A DNA stretch of 64,000 nucleotides from positions 35,772,306 to 35,836,305 of the forward strand of contig NC_133215.1 in the NCBI RefSeq assembly GCF_040436345.1. Direction: 5' to 3'. A program made the translations under genes and the position numbers. The DNA comes from Pagrus major (lineage: Eukaryota; Chordata; Actinopteri; Spariformes; Sparidae). Below the pieces are notes generated by a model, which was not told the DNA's origin, ran no database searches, and worked only from the letters and a program-made list of their open reading frames with translations. Of the stretch, positions 31,641 to 41,894 are shown one piece after another. Each line of letters begins with the position of its first letter. Within the stretch, counting starts at the first letter, position 1.

Positions 31641-34600
31641 GTAAGTCATAATGATATGTGCTCATGCTGTTAGTTACACTCTAATGTGTTATACATAGTA
31701 TCCTTCAGCAACCCTAAAACCTCTCAGCTCACTGTAACAATGTTCATGAATTGTATAAAGCCAGTCACAAGCATGACAGTGAATGTTGAAAGAAAATGTA
31801 CTAAAAACATAAATTTCTGTTTTTTATGGCATTCAATCAGAACTATTTCAACGATGACAGTCTGGAGTGAAAGCAGATGGTTACCTTTATTTGAAAGCTA
31901 AAGTTCAAGTTTAAAAGTTGTAAAGATAACATTAGAAGAGTGTCAGTGGATAAAGTATGGATAAGAAAGAAACCAACAGTTAACATGTAACATATTGCTC
32001 ACTGCCACACAAGGTAAATGCAACCTCATCGCTAGAATAAATGTTGGCAATGCAACTTTCTGCAAACTAATGATATGTTGAACCTTTACATTTATGTAGG
32101 TTTAATTTAAATGTTATGGTGTGACCACAATGAGCCCGGTCTGGTTAGGTTTAGGCAACAAAAAATGGTTAGTATAGGTTTGGAAAATGTCATGTTTTTC
32201 TTTCTTAAAATGCCTGTTTTCGTCTAAATTGTCCAGATTGTCTCCTGAAAATATAAAAATAAAAATATCCAGTGGTGTCACACTTACAAATGTTGGAGCT
32301 CAGGCTCGCTCTGCCATAAATATATAATGTGAACATTATATGACATGTATTGTAGGAATGTCAATATGGTACATATGACACAAATGTAAACACATCAGTC
32401 ATTTACAGAATGTCAGGTTAAATGTCAGCATTTTATTCTGGTGACTGAGCTGTAGTACAACTATTGGTTTTTGTGCAATAGGAAATGAACCATTGTTTAA
32501 GTTGAGTTTAGTTAACTTAACTAATTGTTCCAATTCTAATAGCAGGTTGCTGTAGTGGATTTGGATAGTGAACCACAAGGATATGTGTCACTTTTTCTGA
32601 GAGGCCAATTTAAGAAATTGAGACTGCATTGAGTCAAAGACGCTATAAAAATTGGCATAATGATTTTGTATTTCTATACAAACGAGCTATAGTTTATAGT
32701 TTTTGTGACTAACCATCAAGATATTCCTTTTCTACACAGAAAAATAAAACTGTATGTCGTCTGAATTTAAGTTTCTCTTTCACACTTCATTCAAACTGGA
32801 CAGAAACTAAATTAAAGTCACCACAACAGTGTTGATTTGTCTTTCTACAACCACCTCTCATTTGGTCCAAATAAATCCTCAGTTCACAGAGTAAGATATG
32901 AAAATTGACCAGCTGGAGGCACCATGGACACAAGCAACCCAGCACAGCTACTGACAGTCCTATCTTTCTACATGGAGTTTGCCTTTGATAGTGATCAATA
33001 ATCAGTAAAGATGGTGTTAACAAACTCTGTTTGACTGTTTATGAGCAAAATGCTCTGTTTAACTGGAGGAGGAGGAGCGCTGCGGGGTGTCTCTATGTGC
33101 TTAATGTGGTCCGTGGATCTCTGTCCTCTGATCGGACAGGACAGGTCATAAGAACTATTATTCTGATCAATGGGGGATGAGGTGTGGCTGGATGTAATAC
33201 TTCATCTTTAATGAGGAACATATTAATAACATAACCTGCAGCCATCCTCCAGCATCAGGGCCCATCTGTTTGCTGGCTGAAATGGTGCACAGCGCAGCGC
33301 AAGTGTCGTTGGTCTTAAAATGAGGTGAGATCAGGTGCTTTGCTGGCGCATCTTGGAGCAGCAGAGAGTGTTTGCGGTAATAAGATGGGCCCTTGAACTA
33401 AAGTCAATGTCGCAGTGATTTACCTGCTATATAGAGGGCAGCAAAACTAAAATCTGTAGGTATAAACAGGACAGTACAGAGGATACTCTCCGGAGGAAAC
33501 AGCAGCGATGGCGCTCAGGAGTCGGGAGATTTCAATGATCAATGAAGTTAAACTCTGTCGTGTGTGTAAACACGCGCATCGTTTCTCTTACGGGGGCTGG
33601 AGTCCATTGCAGGTTATGTTATTAATATGTTCCTCATTAAGGATGAATTATTTCACACACCCACACCCAATCCCCTATTCTTCAGAACAACACTATCCCT
33701 GAGCATTTCTGTAAGCGTCTATGTTTTACCCTGTTTCTGTAATGCAAAATCAGTCCTAGACTGACTGAGTCATCATCTTTCTGGGGACACCCCAGTGTTT
33801 GTGTCAGTGTTTTGTTATCAGATATGGGATTTCATTAGTTTTTTATTTGTTACATTTTCAGATACATTTTCAACACATGAATAGAAAATCATTAGAACCA
33901 TATTACATTAAACATGAGTTTACCACTACAGTTTGTCAGAACTCACAAATTTTATCAGGGAGCCACTGAATTTACTGGCACCCACTCAAATGACCAGCTG
34001 TGGGTCCCTGGTACTCACTATATCAAAAACCTATCAATATCACTGAGCCCCAAAAAGCTGATCAGAACTTTTCTAATAGCCCTAAGCTGTAAATTAGCTG
34101 TAAAATATTTCACTATAGCTCCATGATGAATCATAGACCTAAAGTCTTGACTACAGTTCTACACAGACTGTAAACGCTTGCATGATGTTGATGCAGTTGA
34201 ATCCAGATCCAGTCTTATCTAATGGTATTTATTCTCCCATACAGGAGTAAATCATGTGGAGCTGAGGATGGTGATGGTGGGGAAGACAGGAATTGGGAAG
34301 AGTGCCACTGGAAACACCATTCTGGGACGACAGTGCTTTGAAGCCAAGTTGAGTGCAGTGTCTATGACTGTGAACTGTTCTAAGGGCAATGCTACGGTGG
34401 ATGGGCAACAGGTTGCTGTGATTGACACCCCGGGCCTGTTTGACACCAGGTTTGGCATGGACAAAACAGCTAAAGATATATGCCAGTGCATCTCTTATGC
34501 CCTTCCTGGACCCCATGTATTCCTGGTGGTCATCAGGCTGGGCAGATACACTGATGAAGAAAAGCAGACGGTGCAAAGGATTCAAGAAATCTTTGGCCAG

Positions 34601-35254
34601 GCAGCAGACAAATACAGCATGGTTCTCTTTACTGGTGGGGACCTTCTGGAAGTCACTATCGAGGAGTTCTTGAATGAAAGCCCAGACCTGCAGCAACTTG
34701 TGTCCAGATGTAACGGCCAGTACCATGTCTTCAATAATAAGATAAAGGATCGCTCTCAGGTCAGTGAGCTGCTCCAAAAGATTAGAAATATAGTCCAGAG
34801 GAACGGAGGAAGCCACTACACCAACGAGATGTTCCAAGAGGCCGAGAGGGCAATCGAAGAGGAGAAACAACGCATCCTGAAAGAGAAAGAAGATCAAATA
34901 CGGAGAGAAAGAGAGGAACTGGAGAGGAAACTTCAGAAAAAATATGACAAGGAGATGAACAAAATTCAAGAGCAACTCCAGGCTGAGAGAGAGAGGGAGA
35001 AAAGAAGAAGAGAGGAGGAAATGAGGAGGGAAAGGAGAAGGAGGGAGATGGAGAGGGAGATGGAAAGGATTAGGGAGAGGGAGGAAAGAGAAGCAGAGAG
35101 GAAGAGAGAGGAAGAGGAAAGACAAAGAATGATGGCAGATATGAGGAGACGTCGAGAGGAACAACGTGAAAGAGAACTAGAAGAGGAAAGAGAACAGTTG
35201 AGAAGGCAAGCACAACGACAGGCTGAGAGTGATGATGACTGTACGATTCTCTGA
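31622..35254 (+). CDS. GIMAP-like (AIG1-type) GTPase, gene 1, 342 aa, CaaX-like end
   Basis: Two coding exons: 31622-31640 (MTSKYY plus one base) and 34245-35254. The donor is ACG|GTAAGT, the acceptor CCATACAG, and the frame is kept (GGA across the junction). GIMAP proteins are septin/dynamin-related GTPases that assemble on intracellular membranes and affect lymphocyte survival and pathogen control; fish have expanded sets. P-loop GKTGIGKS (19-26), G3 DTPG (67-70), the AIG1 conserved box LVVIRLGRYTDEEK, G4-like TGGD (136-139) and G5-like YHVFNN are present. About residues 205-330 are a Glu/Arg-rich coiled coil. The last residues, DDDCTIL, form a CaaX-like box with Leu last, expected to favour geranylgeranylation. 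A poly(A) signal lies at 35734. The GTPase region is almost identical to that of the gene at 37911. The exact family member number is not assignable. Confidence 0.93.
31641..34244 (+). other. Intron of GIMAP-like gene 1
   Basis: A 2.6 kb intron. About 33060-33500 is a repeat fragment that shares GTTGGTCTTAAA.TGAGGTG with 49178-49205 and, in the inverted sense, GAGGAGGAGGAGCGCTG with 49760-49780. The rest, including the reading frames at 33508-33702 and 33914-34126, has no recognisable content. Confidence 0.5.
33060..33500. repeat. Dispersed repeat, deleted copy
   Basis: Related to the longer copy at about 49140-50115. Shared words include GAGGAGGAGGAGCGCTG (inverted relative to the other copy), CTTTAATGAGGA, and TTGGTCTTAAAATGAGGTG. 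Mixed orientations suggest a foldback or MITE-type structure. Confidence 0.45.
34245..35254 (+). CDS. GIMAP-like gene 1, GTPase and coiled-coil exon
   Basis: Single exon carrying the whole AIG1 domain and tail, as is usual for GIMAP genes. Compared with gene 2 it lacks one codon after GGDLLE and diverges completely after the coiled coil at about 35010. Stop TGA at 35252-35254. Confidence 0.95.
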
Positions 35255-36539
35255 TTTGGTTTTCCTGTCTTTTCTCTGTGTGCCACTGTTCTGAAGTGTA
35301 GTAACCTAACTAGTGAATGTATGAGAGGAAGAAACATTAAGTACATGTACACTATGGCTACCATTGATAAGTTGACAAATGACTATGATTCACAGATATT
35401 AGATTAGTCATGAAACTTCAGACTAACACAGAAGGAATTTGTTCAACATGATAAACTTTGGTGCTAGGGACTACAGAATTTGGGGGAAAAGGTGCAGTAT
35501 TTTAAGATGCATACATGAAATTATTAAATGATATTTCCTATAAAAGCAGAATATATGAAATGTTTGTCTACTAGGAAAAGCCTGGTATCATCAGACTTAT
35601 TTGCATATGCAAATGAATCTGGCTACACCAGGAACTATAGAACTTTTATGTCATGAATTATTACTGTCACAACAATCAATCTGGATTTGTAATCTGTCTT
35701 ATTGATTTTACTGATTGTGTTATTGACTATATTAATAAAATCTCTGTTCATGTCAAAATGTGTATATCTGACCACACAATGCAGTGAATAATATGTAGTA
35801 TTTTGTATTCTTCAAGTGGACAAATATTGTGATGCATCGTTGGATGGTTGTGGTGCAATGTCTTGAAGGGAAAAGAGCCAATTCACCAAATCAGTCTCAG
35901 ATAAAGGTGCTAAACCGTCGGTTTGTCATTAATAATTAACTTAATAACTACAACCAAAATTACCATAACAGCTAGTAACGGTTGAAGGATTTTGGAGTTC
36001 TTGACAGAGTCGAGGTTGGCAACAGTCACTCTTGTACAATATTAAATAGACAGCATGAAGGTTCAAAAGCCTTTTATTTAACACAAAGATGAAAACACAC
36101 TAACTAACATGTACTATATACAAGTGTCTGTATGTGTGTGTCTGGAGGAACCAACTAAAATGGTGGCTAGCGTTCAAGCTGAGTTCAGTTCAGAGTCCAT
36201 TTTGAAATCCACAATGAACGACTTCATCTGTGGATCGAACACATATATTTATTATGATTATAAAAATAATCACTATTTAGGTTTTCTTTTACATTAATAA
36301 TAATATCATAATGATAGCTTTATGTAGCACCTATCTTGTGAGAACATAGCTGCAAGTAGAAGCAATCGCCCATAATTGTCTTGGAAACTTTTGGGGGAAG
36401 TTTCCTGGCATATTATCATTAGGTTTTTCGCCCGTACTTGCACTGACAATTTGGTTGGGGGTCAAGTGAACCCCAAAGGGGGGATTATATCATATGAGAA
36501 CATAGCTGGAGCAACATTTACATGAAGATCTGAATTTGG

Positions 36540-36870
36540 TGATCTCAGAAGTCGTAAAGATGGAAGAGGAGAACTACAAACAACCTGGGTGGCTGTGATC
36601 AATAGGGCCGTTACGTGGGCAGATATGTGGAGGATGACCTAAGCAGGGCTAAGCTTCCTGATCAGGGCCACATATGACACCCTTTCCAGTCCCCAAAGCC
36701 TGCACCTGTGGTATGGCTCAGAGGAAACATTTAAACTCTGCAAATCTCAAAACCTGAGCCTGCAGCACATACTCTCTGGCTGCAAGGCAGCGTTGATGCA
36801 GGGTTGATATGGATTGCACAAAGACCAAGTCCTGCACAAGCTAACAGAAAAACTTCTGAAATATTTCATA
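36540..36870 (+). mobile_element. LINE-type retrotransposon fragment (C-terminal zinc-binding region)
   Basis: One frame from 36664 reads RATYDTLSSPQSLHLWYG, then SEETFKLCKSQNLSLQHILSGC. This resembles the zinc-binding segment (Cys..His..Cys) at the C-terminus of reverse transcriptases of non-LTR elements. The first zinc cysteine appears replaced by Phe, and stops and frameshifts surround the segment, so it is a dead fragment. Confidence 0.6.
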
Positions 36871-37227
36871 ATTTCTAATAATGTTATATATCTAATTCTG
36901 TTTACTCAAATACAATCATTTATTTCATGTCAGATTTATTTATCAAATTTTTGCTCTTTTTAAGTTCCATATGATTCTCTGAGGATAAAAAACATCAGGT
37001 TTTATCTTATCAGTCAAAAGAAATTTTCATGTTCCAAAAATGACATTTCTGTATTCTATAGAAATGGGCTCTTACATGCTCATTTAAGCAAATTATTATG
37101 ATTGATAAGTAATTGGTTAACATGTGTGACTTTTATCTTGGTGGATTACATTCAAATATATGAGCTAACCATCTTATAAATGAAACTGCATAAAACTGGA
37201 TGAGTACCCTGAAAACTTTCAACGACG

Positions 37228-37440
37228 CATTTTAAGATTAAGATTAAGATTAAGATTAAGATTGTCTTTATTTATCCCACAACGGGGAAATTCACATGTT
37301 ACAACAGCTCGAGGTGCAACAGTACAAGTAGAATCAGAAAAATATGCATAGAAATATTAAATAGAAAATAAATAGAAAAACACAAGATATTTACAAAAAA
37401 ACAATAAGATAGTTACAAAAGCAAACAGGTGGGTGGAAAG
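37228..37440 (-). mobile_element. LINE 3' tail with (TTAAGA)n
   Basis: Five copies of TTAAGA precede TTGTCTTTATTTATCCCAC and ACGGGGAAATTCACATG. This is the reverse-strand form of a common fish LINE 3' end with its microsatellite tail. No coding part remains. Confidence 0.5.
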
Positions 37441-37469
37441 TGACAACGCCCTTCCGTCTTTATTTGATA

Positions 37470-37910
37470 GGAGAGCAGTGCACAGTCGAGTGCAGAACTT
37501 AAAAGAACTGCTGCCATTTCTCGGAAATACTAAGGGTAGGAACAAGAAGGGCAGGCTTATGTAGCTGCTTTGTGCAGCAGTGTCTGCTGTGCGGTTTCCT
37601 GTAAATGGTGAGAGAGCTGAGAGCAAGGGTTGAGTTTTAGCTGTTAAAAACAGTGGACACAGAAGATAAACTTCAGATAACAATGATCATAACTATAACT
37701 GTATGCACAGTTAATTATTGAGTTCTTGTCAGCTGTAATTACAGTTATACGTCATCTAATAAAAAGTCATTATGTAAGTGAAACAACTGTGATTGGTGGA
37801 GCCAGTTGTGGGTGGGGTTTGTTGCATAGGCTCATGTTAAAAGAGCTGCAGCAGACACACTCTAAACTCTCACTTCAGCTGCTGTGTCAACTCTGTACTC
37901 AGACCCAAAC
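37470..37910 (+). promoter_or_regulatory. Upstream region of GIMAP-like gene 2, related to the duplicated block
   Basis: 37480-37530 (GAGCAGTGCACAGT..., AAGAACTGCTGCCATTTCT) and 37598-37616 (CCTGTAAATGGTGAGAGAG) match the core of the blocks at 25660, 27736, 29360 and 30310. Nearer the gene are GTGAAAC at about 37779, a CCAAT box on the minus strand (ATTGG, 37792-37796) and a GT-rich box. These suggest the promoter; the start site is not defined. Confidence 0.5.
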
Positions 37911-38079
37911 ATGGAAGGCAACTTCAACAACCCGAACATGCCCGGCAACTTTTACAACCCGAACATGCCTGGCAACCCGAATATGCCCGGCAACTTTTAC
38001 AACCCGAACATGCCTGGCAACTTTTACAACCCGACCATGCCTGGCAACTTTTACAACCCGAATATGGCAAGCAATTTAG
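37911..38079 (+). CDS. GIMAP-like gene 2, repeat-encoding first exon
   Basis: ATG GAA is followed by five 27-base units and one 18-base unit (37917-38069), then AGCAATTTAG before the donor. The DNA units are nearly identical (GGCAACTTTTACAACCCGAA core), so the array is young and could vary in number. The ATG has the context CAAACATGG. Confidence 0.88.
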
Positions 38080-39980
38080 GTAAGTTTTTATTCATATTTT
38101 AAAGTACAATTATTTACTTAGTATAACAGTGATCACTGCTGAATCTAATTTTATTTGGCACGACTGTACCGCTGTACCTGTGTATAGACCTGTGCTGAGT
38201 AGAACTGCAAAGACATACTTATTATTTTGCAATTCTAACCTAACCTTTCATTCATAAAATGACATTACATTCTGGATTACTTTAGTATATTCACCAGATT
38301 TTTCAGGTAAATGTCAAGATTTGTTGGTCACTAGGAACAAGATATGGCACTTTTAAGTCAGATAAATGCCATTTTGTTCTAAAGAATCTGAGCCCTCTTT
38401 AGGTGTTAGGTTCAGAAAATGTGCTTTGAAATTGAGCTCAACCTTTTCACATTTGCTGGTCTACTGAGTGGTGTCACATAGACAAACAGTTACATTATTG
38501 TTAATTATTATGACTCTATTGTTTTCCTAAGGAGAAGGCAACTTAAAAACTAAGAAATCTCCAGTTTAAAAGGACTGCAGCCATGTCCCACTATTGGTGA
38601 TCTGAGCAGTATACTGAATGGATATCTGATCATGGAAAGAAAACAGTGCATGAATAAATCAGTTTGTCCCAAGTGACGTGTCTGAAAGAGAAATATAGTA
38701 CATTTCCTTAGTCCAGTTTTTACAAAACTTTGAACCCCTGACAAACTCCCTTTTTGGCTCTCTCAAAACAGCTGAATAGGCGTTTCTTTTCTCCCATGTT
38801 TGTAGACATTGCATTGAGTAGAATGTACCTGATGTAGATTTGTTGTCACTCATTCTTCTACACAGGATATAGCCGCACAAATAATGTGGAGCTGAGGATG
38901 GTGATGGTGGGGAAGACAGGAATTGGGAAGAGTGCCACTGGAAACACCATTCTGGGACGACCGTGCTTTGAATCCAAGTTCAGTGCAGCGTCTATGACTG
39001 TGGACTGTTCTAAGGGCAAAGCTACGGTGGATGGGCAACAGGTTGCTGTGATTGACACCCCGGGCCTGTTTGACACCAGGTTTGGCATGGACAAAACAGC
39101 TAAAGATATATGCCAGTGCATCTCTTATGTTGCGCCTGGACCCCATGTATTCCTGGTGGTCATCAGGCTGGGCAGATACACTGATGAAGAAAAGCAGACG
39201 GTGCAAAGGATTCAAGAAATCTTTGGCCAGGCAGCAGACAAATACAGCATGGTTCTCTTTACTGGTGGGGACCTTCTGGAAGGCACCACTATCGAGGAGT
39301 TCTTGAATGAAAGCACAGACATGCAGCAACTTGTGTCCAGATGTAACGGCCAGTACCATGTCTTCAATAATAAGATAAAGGATCGCTCTCAGGTCAGTGA
39401 GCTGCTCCAAAAGATTAGAAATATAGTCCAGAGGAACGGAGGAAGCCACTACACCAACGAGATGTTCCAAGAGGCCGAGAGGGCAATCGAAGAGGAGAAA
39501 CAACGCATCCTGAAAGAGAAAGAAGAACAAATACGGAGAGAAAGAGAGGAACTGGAGAGGCAACTTCAGAAAAAATATGACAAGGAGATGAACAAAATTC
39601 AAGAGCAACTCCAGGCTGAGAGAGAGAGGGAGAGGAAGGAGAGAGAGGAGGAGAGGAAGAGGGAGAAGGAGGAGATGAATGAGGAGAAAAGAAGGGAGAG
39701 GGAAGAGAGAGAAGCAGAGAGAAAGAGAGAGAGAGAGGAGAAAGAAAGGCAGATGACAGACATGATGAATAGAATACAGGAACAGCATGAGCGAGAACTG
39801 AAAGAAGAAAGGACAAAGTTACAGTCCAGGTATGAGGGTGAGGCCAGAGAGGAAGCTGAGGGGTTTAATCCATTATATCCTCTGGTACAAGCAGGTGAAC
39901 TAGCACTTGACGCTGGCAGAAAAGTACTTGCAGGAGTTAAACAACTGGGAAGGGCAATTGGGAGCTGGTTCAAATTTTGA
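37911..39980 (+). CDS. GIMAP-like (AIG1-type) GTPase, gene 2, 427 aa, with N-terminal Asn/Pro repeats
   Basis: Two coding exons, 37911-38079 and 38866-39980, joined in frame (donor TTAG|GTAAGT, acceptor CTACACAG). Residues 3-53 are six tandem units of the GNFYNPNMP type, one lacking FYN. Then come the AIG1 GTPase domain with GKTGIGKS (72-79), DTPGLFDT, RLGRYTDEEK and TGGDLLE, and a long Glu/Arg coiled coil. After that comes a unique tail, FNPLYPLVQAGELALDAGRK and on to GRAIGSWFKF. The tail has an aliphatic/basic pattern like an amphipathic membrane-binding helix, and there is no CaaX box. The GTPase part differs from gene 1 by only a few codons, pointing to recent duplication or gene conversion. 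Poly(A) signal AATAAA at 40425-40430. A membrane GTPase role is inferred from the family. The function of the repeats is unknown. Confidence 0.93.
38866..39980 (+). CDS. GIMAP-like gene 2, GTPase, coiled-coil and C-terminal helix exon
   Basis: Begins GYSRTNNVELRMVMVGKTGI. The nucleotide sequence from about 38885 to about 39635 is nearly identical to 34255-35005 of gene 1; the 3' part is unrelated. Stop TGA at 39978-39980. The intron before it (38080-38865) holds nothing recognisable. Confidence 0.95.
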
Positions 39981-41084
39981 GTGGCCATGGCAGTTTAACC
40001 ACAGAAGAAGGTTCCAGAGGCTTTGGCACACAGGAACATATGAAATACAAAGAAAATGTAATTCATCCACACAACTATTTTTTTCATCAGAGTCAATGAT
40101 GAAGCTAATTTTATTTGTTGAGGCCCTCCTACAGGAGGTTAGTAAGGCTAAGTCACTTGTATCATGGACCCACATTTTCATCTAAGTGTCTTTTCCCTGG
40201 ATTTGTCTCTTTCCTGAATATTGCAGAGGATATATTTAGTGTGTACGTTTTATTTTTGACAGTATGAGATGTTGCATATCATAAACATGTTAAGATCATA
40301 TCATTACTCAATGAAATTATTCTTTTAATATTGCTTAGCTTTTCATTTAACCACTGCTCTTTGATTTTGCTTTATTGATGATGCTGATTAATGATGATGT
40401 TCTTGTGTGCTGAACTGAACTTGAAATAAAGATGTGATGTTAAGACTAATCCTTTGTCAAAGTGATAATTAACTGTCAAAGGTCACAGGCCAACACTCTC
40501 TCAGGAACTTAGAGTCATACACTAAAGTAGTTGTAGATAACACTGTTATTCATTTCACATTTTGAAATGATAACCCATCAATATCAAACATATTTAATAA
40601 AATGCAGCTTTTTTTTTTTTACAAATTACCTGGAATAAGGCCTGGAATGGCATCACCCCTCCCTCTCCACCCACACTAGTTTGACACACTACTACACAAC
40701 ATCATTTAAGAAGCTATACAATTATTTTGGAATTTATTTAGAGCGATAAAAGGCCCAGACTATCAACAATATTACTTAGGCCCACTGGATGGTGGTCTGG
40801 GTTCTCTAAAATGTAAAGATAAATAGGCAGCTAAAGCTGATGTGCTGGCATACTGGCATCATGAACCACTCAATTCTGCCCCCTCTGGCTCCAGTTTGAG
40901 CCAGAGGGGGCAGAATTGAGTTAAGGACTTTACAACTATATGCCTCAGTGTCCAGCCTACAAATCCTTCATCCGCACTAAATCAGTAAGTCGTAGTTTTT
41001 TTTTGTCAGAAATTCACAGAAGAAAAAAAGGTCCCTAATATTTCAATAAACACCACTTTGCCATAACTATGCCTTTATCCTGGC

Positions 41085-41118
<34 letters not shown>

Positions 41119-41480
41119 CAAACAATCAAAATAATGTGTGTAAGGACAAGACATAGTGTTATTCTGCACCCTTCTACAAGCTCAGTGGATTTACTATTTT
41201 AACAAATGATTTGACTACATGGAAACACTGGTAATGGTGTTAATCACCTCTCACAGATCATGGTTCCATTAGGACAAGTCACTTGTTTTATCTCAAAAAT
41301 GCCGGAATTCCCCTTTAACAGATGAGGTGTGGAGGACAGGGTGGAAGGAAAAACACTTCTGACTGTCGAACTGTCAAAGTTTGATTTTCAAAAAAAGGTC
41401 AATTTGACAATAACAGCAGACACAGCTGCCTCTCTGACCTCTGCTGTGGACGCTTCTTCATTTAGGACATTCGTGCTTTC
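39981..41480. other. 3' region of GIMAP-like gene 2 and intergenic DNA
   Basis: Contains the AATAAA at 40425, a T-run (40609-40620), a long perfect hairpin (40868-40921), a (CAAT)n microsatellite (about 41089-41120), and a MITE terminus fragment near 41295-41316 (GCCGGAATTCCCCTTTAAC) like the one at 56861. No gene is supported. Confidence 0.6.
40868..40921. repeat. Perfect 24-bp inverted repeat with 6-base loop
   Basis: Left arm 40868-40891 and right arm 40898-40921 are exact reverse complements, with CAGTTT as loop. The arms contain CTGCCCCCTCTGG and its complement. It lies about 440 bases past the poly(A) signal of GIMAP-like gene 2. Confidence 0.95.
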
Positions 41481-41529
41481 CTCTCAGAGACTGGACAGTC
41501 AAACAAGTGTCCTGAGTCTCCTCCTTCAT

Positions 41530-41894
41530 GGTGTCCCCCTGTCCTCCACACACACACACACAGACACAGACACAGACACACACACACACACAGACACACA
41601 GACACACATACACACAGACACACATACACACAGACACACACACACACACACACACATCAGCTGCTGGTTGGAGCGACGACGCGCGTGTCTGCTGTGAAGG
41701 CGCGTGCCCGCGCGCATGAAGCACGAGGATGAGTGAGCGTCCTGTGTGTCTGCGCAGCGTCACAGCGTCACAGCGTCCTGCTGGCAGCCTCCCAGGGACA
41801 GATGCAAGGGACTCTGCCCACAAGTGAACGACGACGTGTCTCCACTGGTGTCGGCTCAGAAAGACTGACAGCGTGCAGCACATCCACACGAGCG
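41530..41894 (+). promoter_or_regulatory. adissp: adissp CpG-rich promoter and probable untranslated exon 1
   Basis: CpG-dense sequence (41670-41895), preceded by a (CA)n/(CAGA)n tract at 41551-41658, ends in a good donor AGCG|GTACGT at 41894/41895. It precedes the adissp coding exons with no competing gene between, so it is the likely transcription start and first exon. The intron to the next exon would be 3.5 kb. Confidence 0.5.

Larger units (their letters stand above)
35255..37469 (+). other. 3' region of GIMAP-like gene 1 and intergenic DNA with LINE remnants
   Basis: AATAAA at 35734-35739 marks the probable 3' end of gene 1. Beyond it lie AT-rich DNA, a reverse-transcriptase remnant (36540-36870) and a LINE tail (37228-37440). 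No other gene is seen. Confidence 0.6.

Noticed and set aside
34229..35164. Long antisense open frame (about 311 codons) over GIMAP-like gene 1, with a twin of 312 codons at 38850-39788
   Set aside because: They mirror the Glu/Arg-rich coiled-coil and GTPase exon on the other strand and give Leu/Ser/Pro-rich nonsense. The length comes from the codon bias of the sense gene.
37911..38079. 27-base repeats considered as a CRISPR-like array
   Set aside because: There are no spacers. The units are contiguous, keep the reading frame and are spliced to a GTPase exon in a vertebrate genome.
41329..41697. 122-codon frame before the adissp 5' exon
   Set aside because: Half of it is a CA/CAGA microsatellite and no homology is recognisable. 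It lies in the promoter region.
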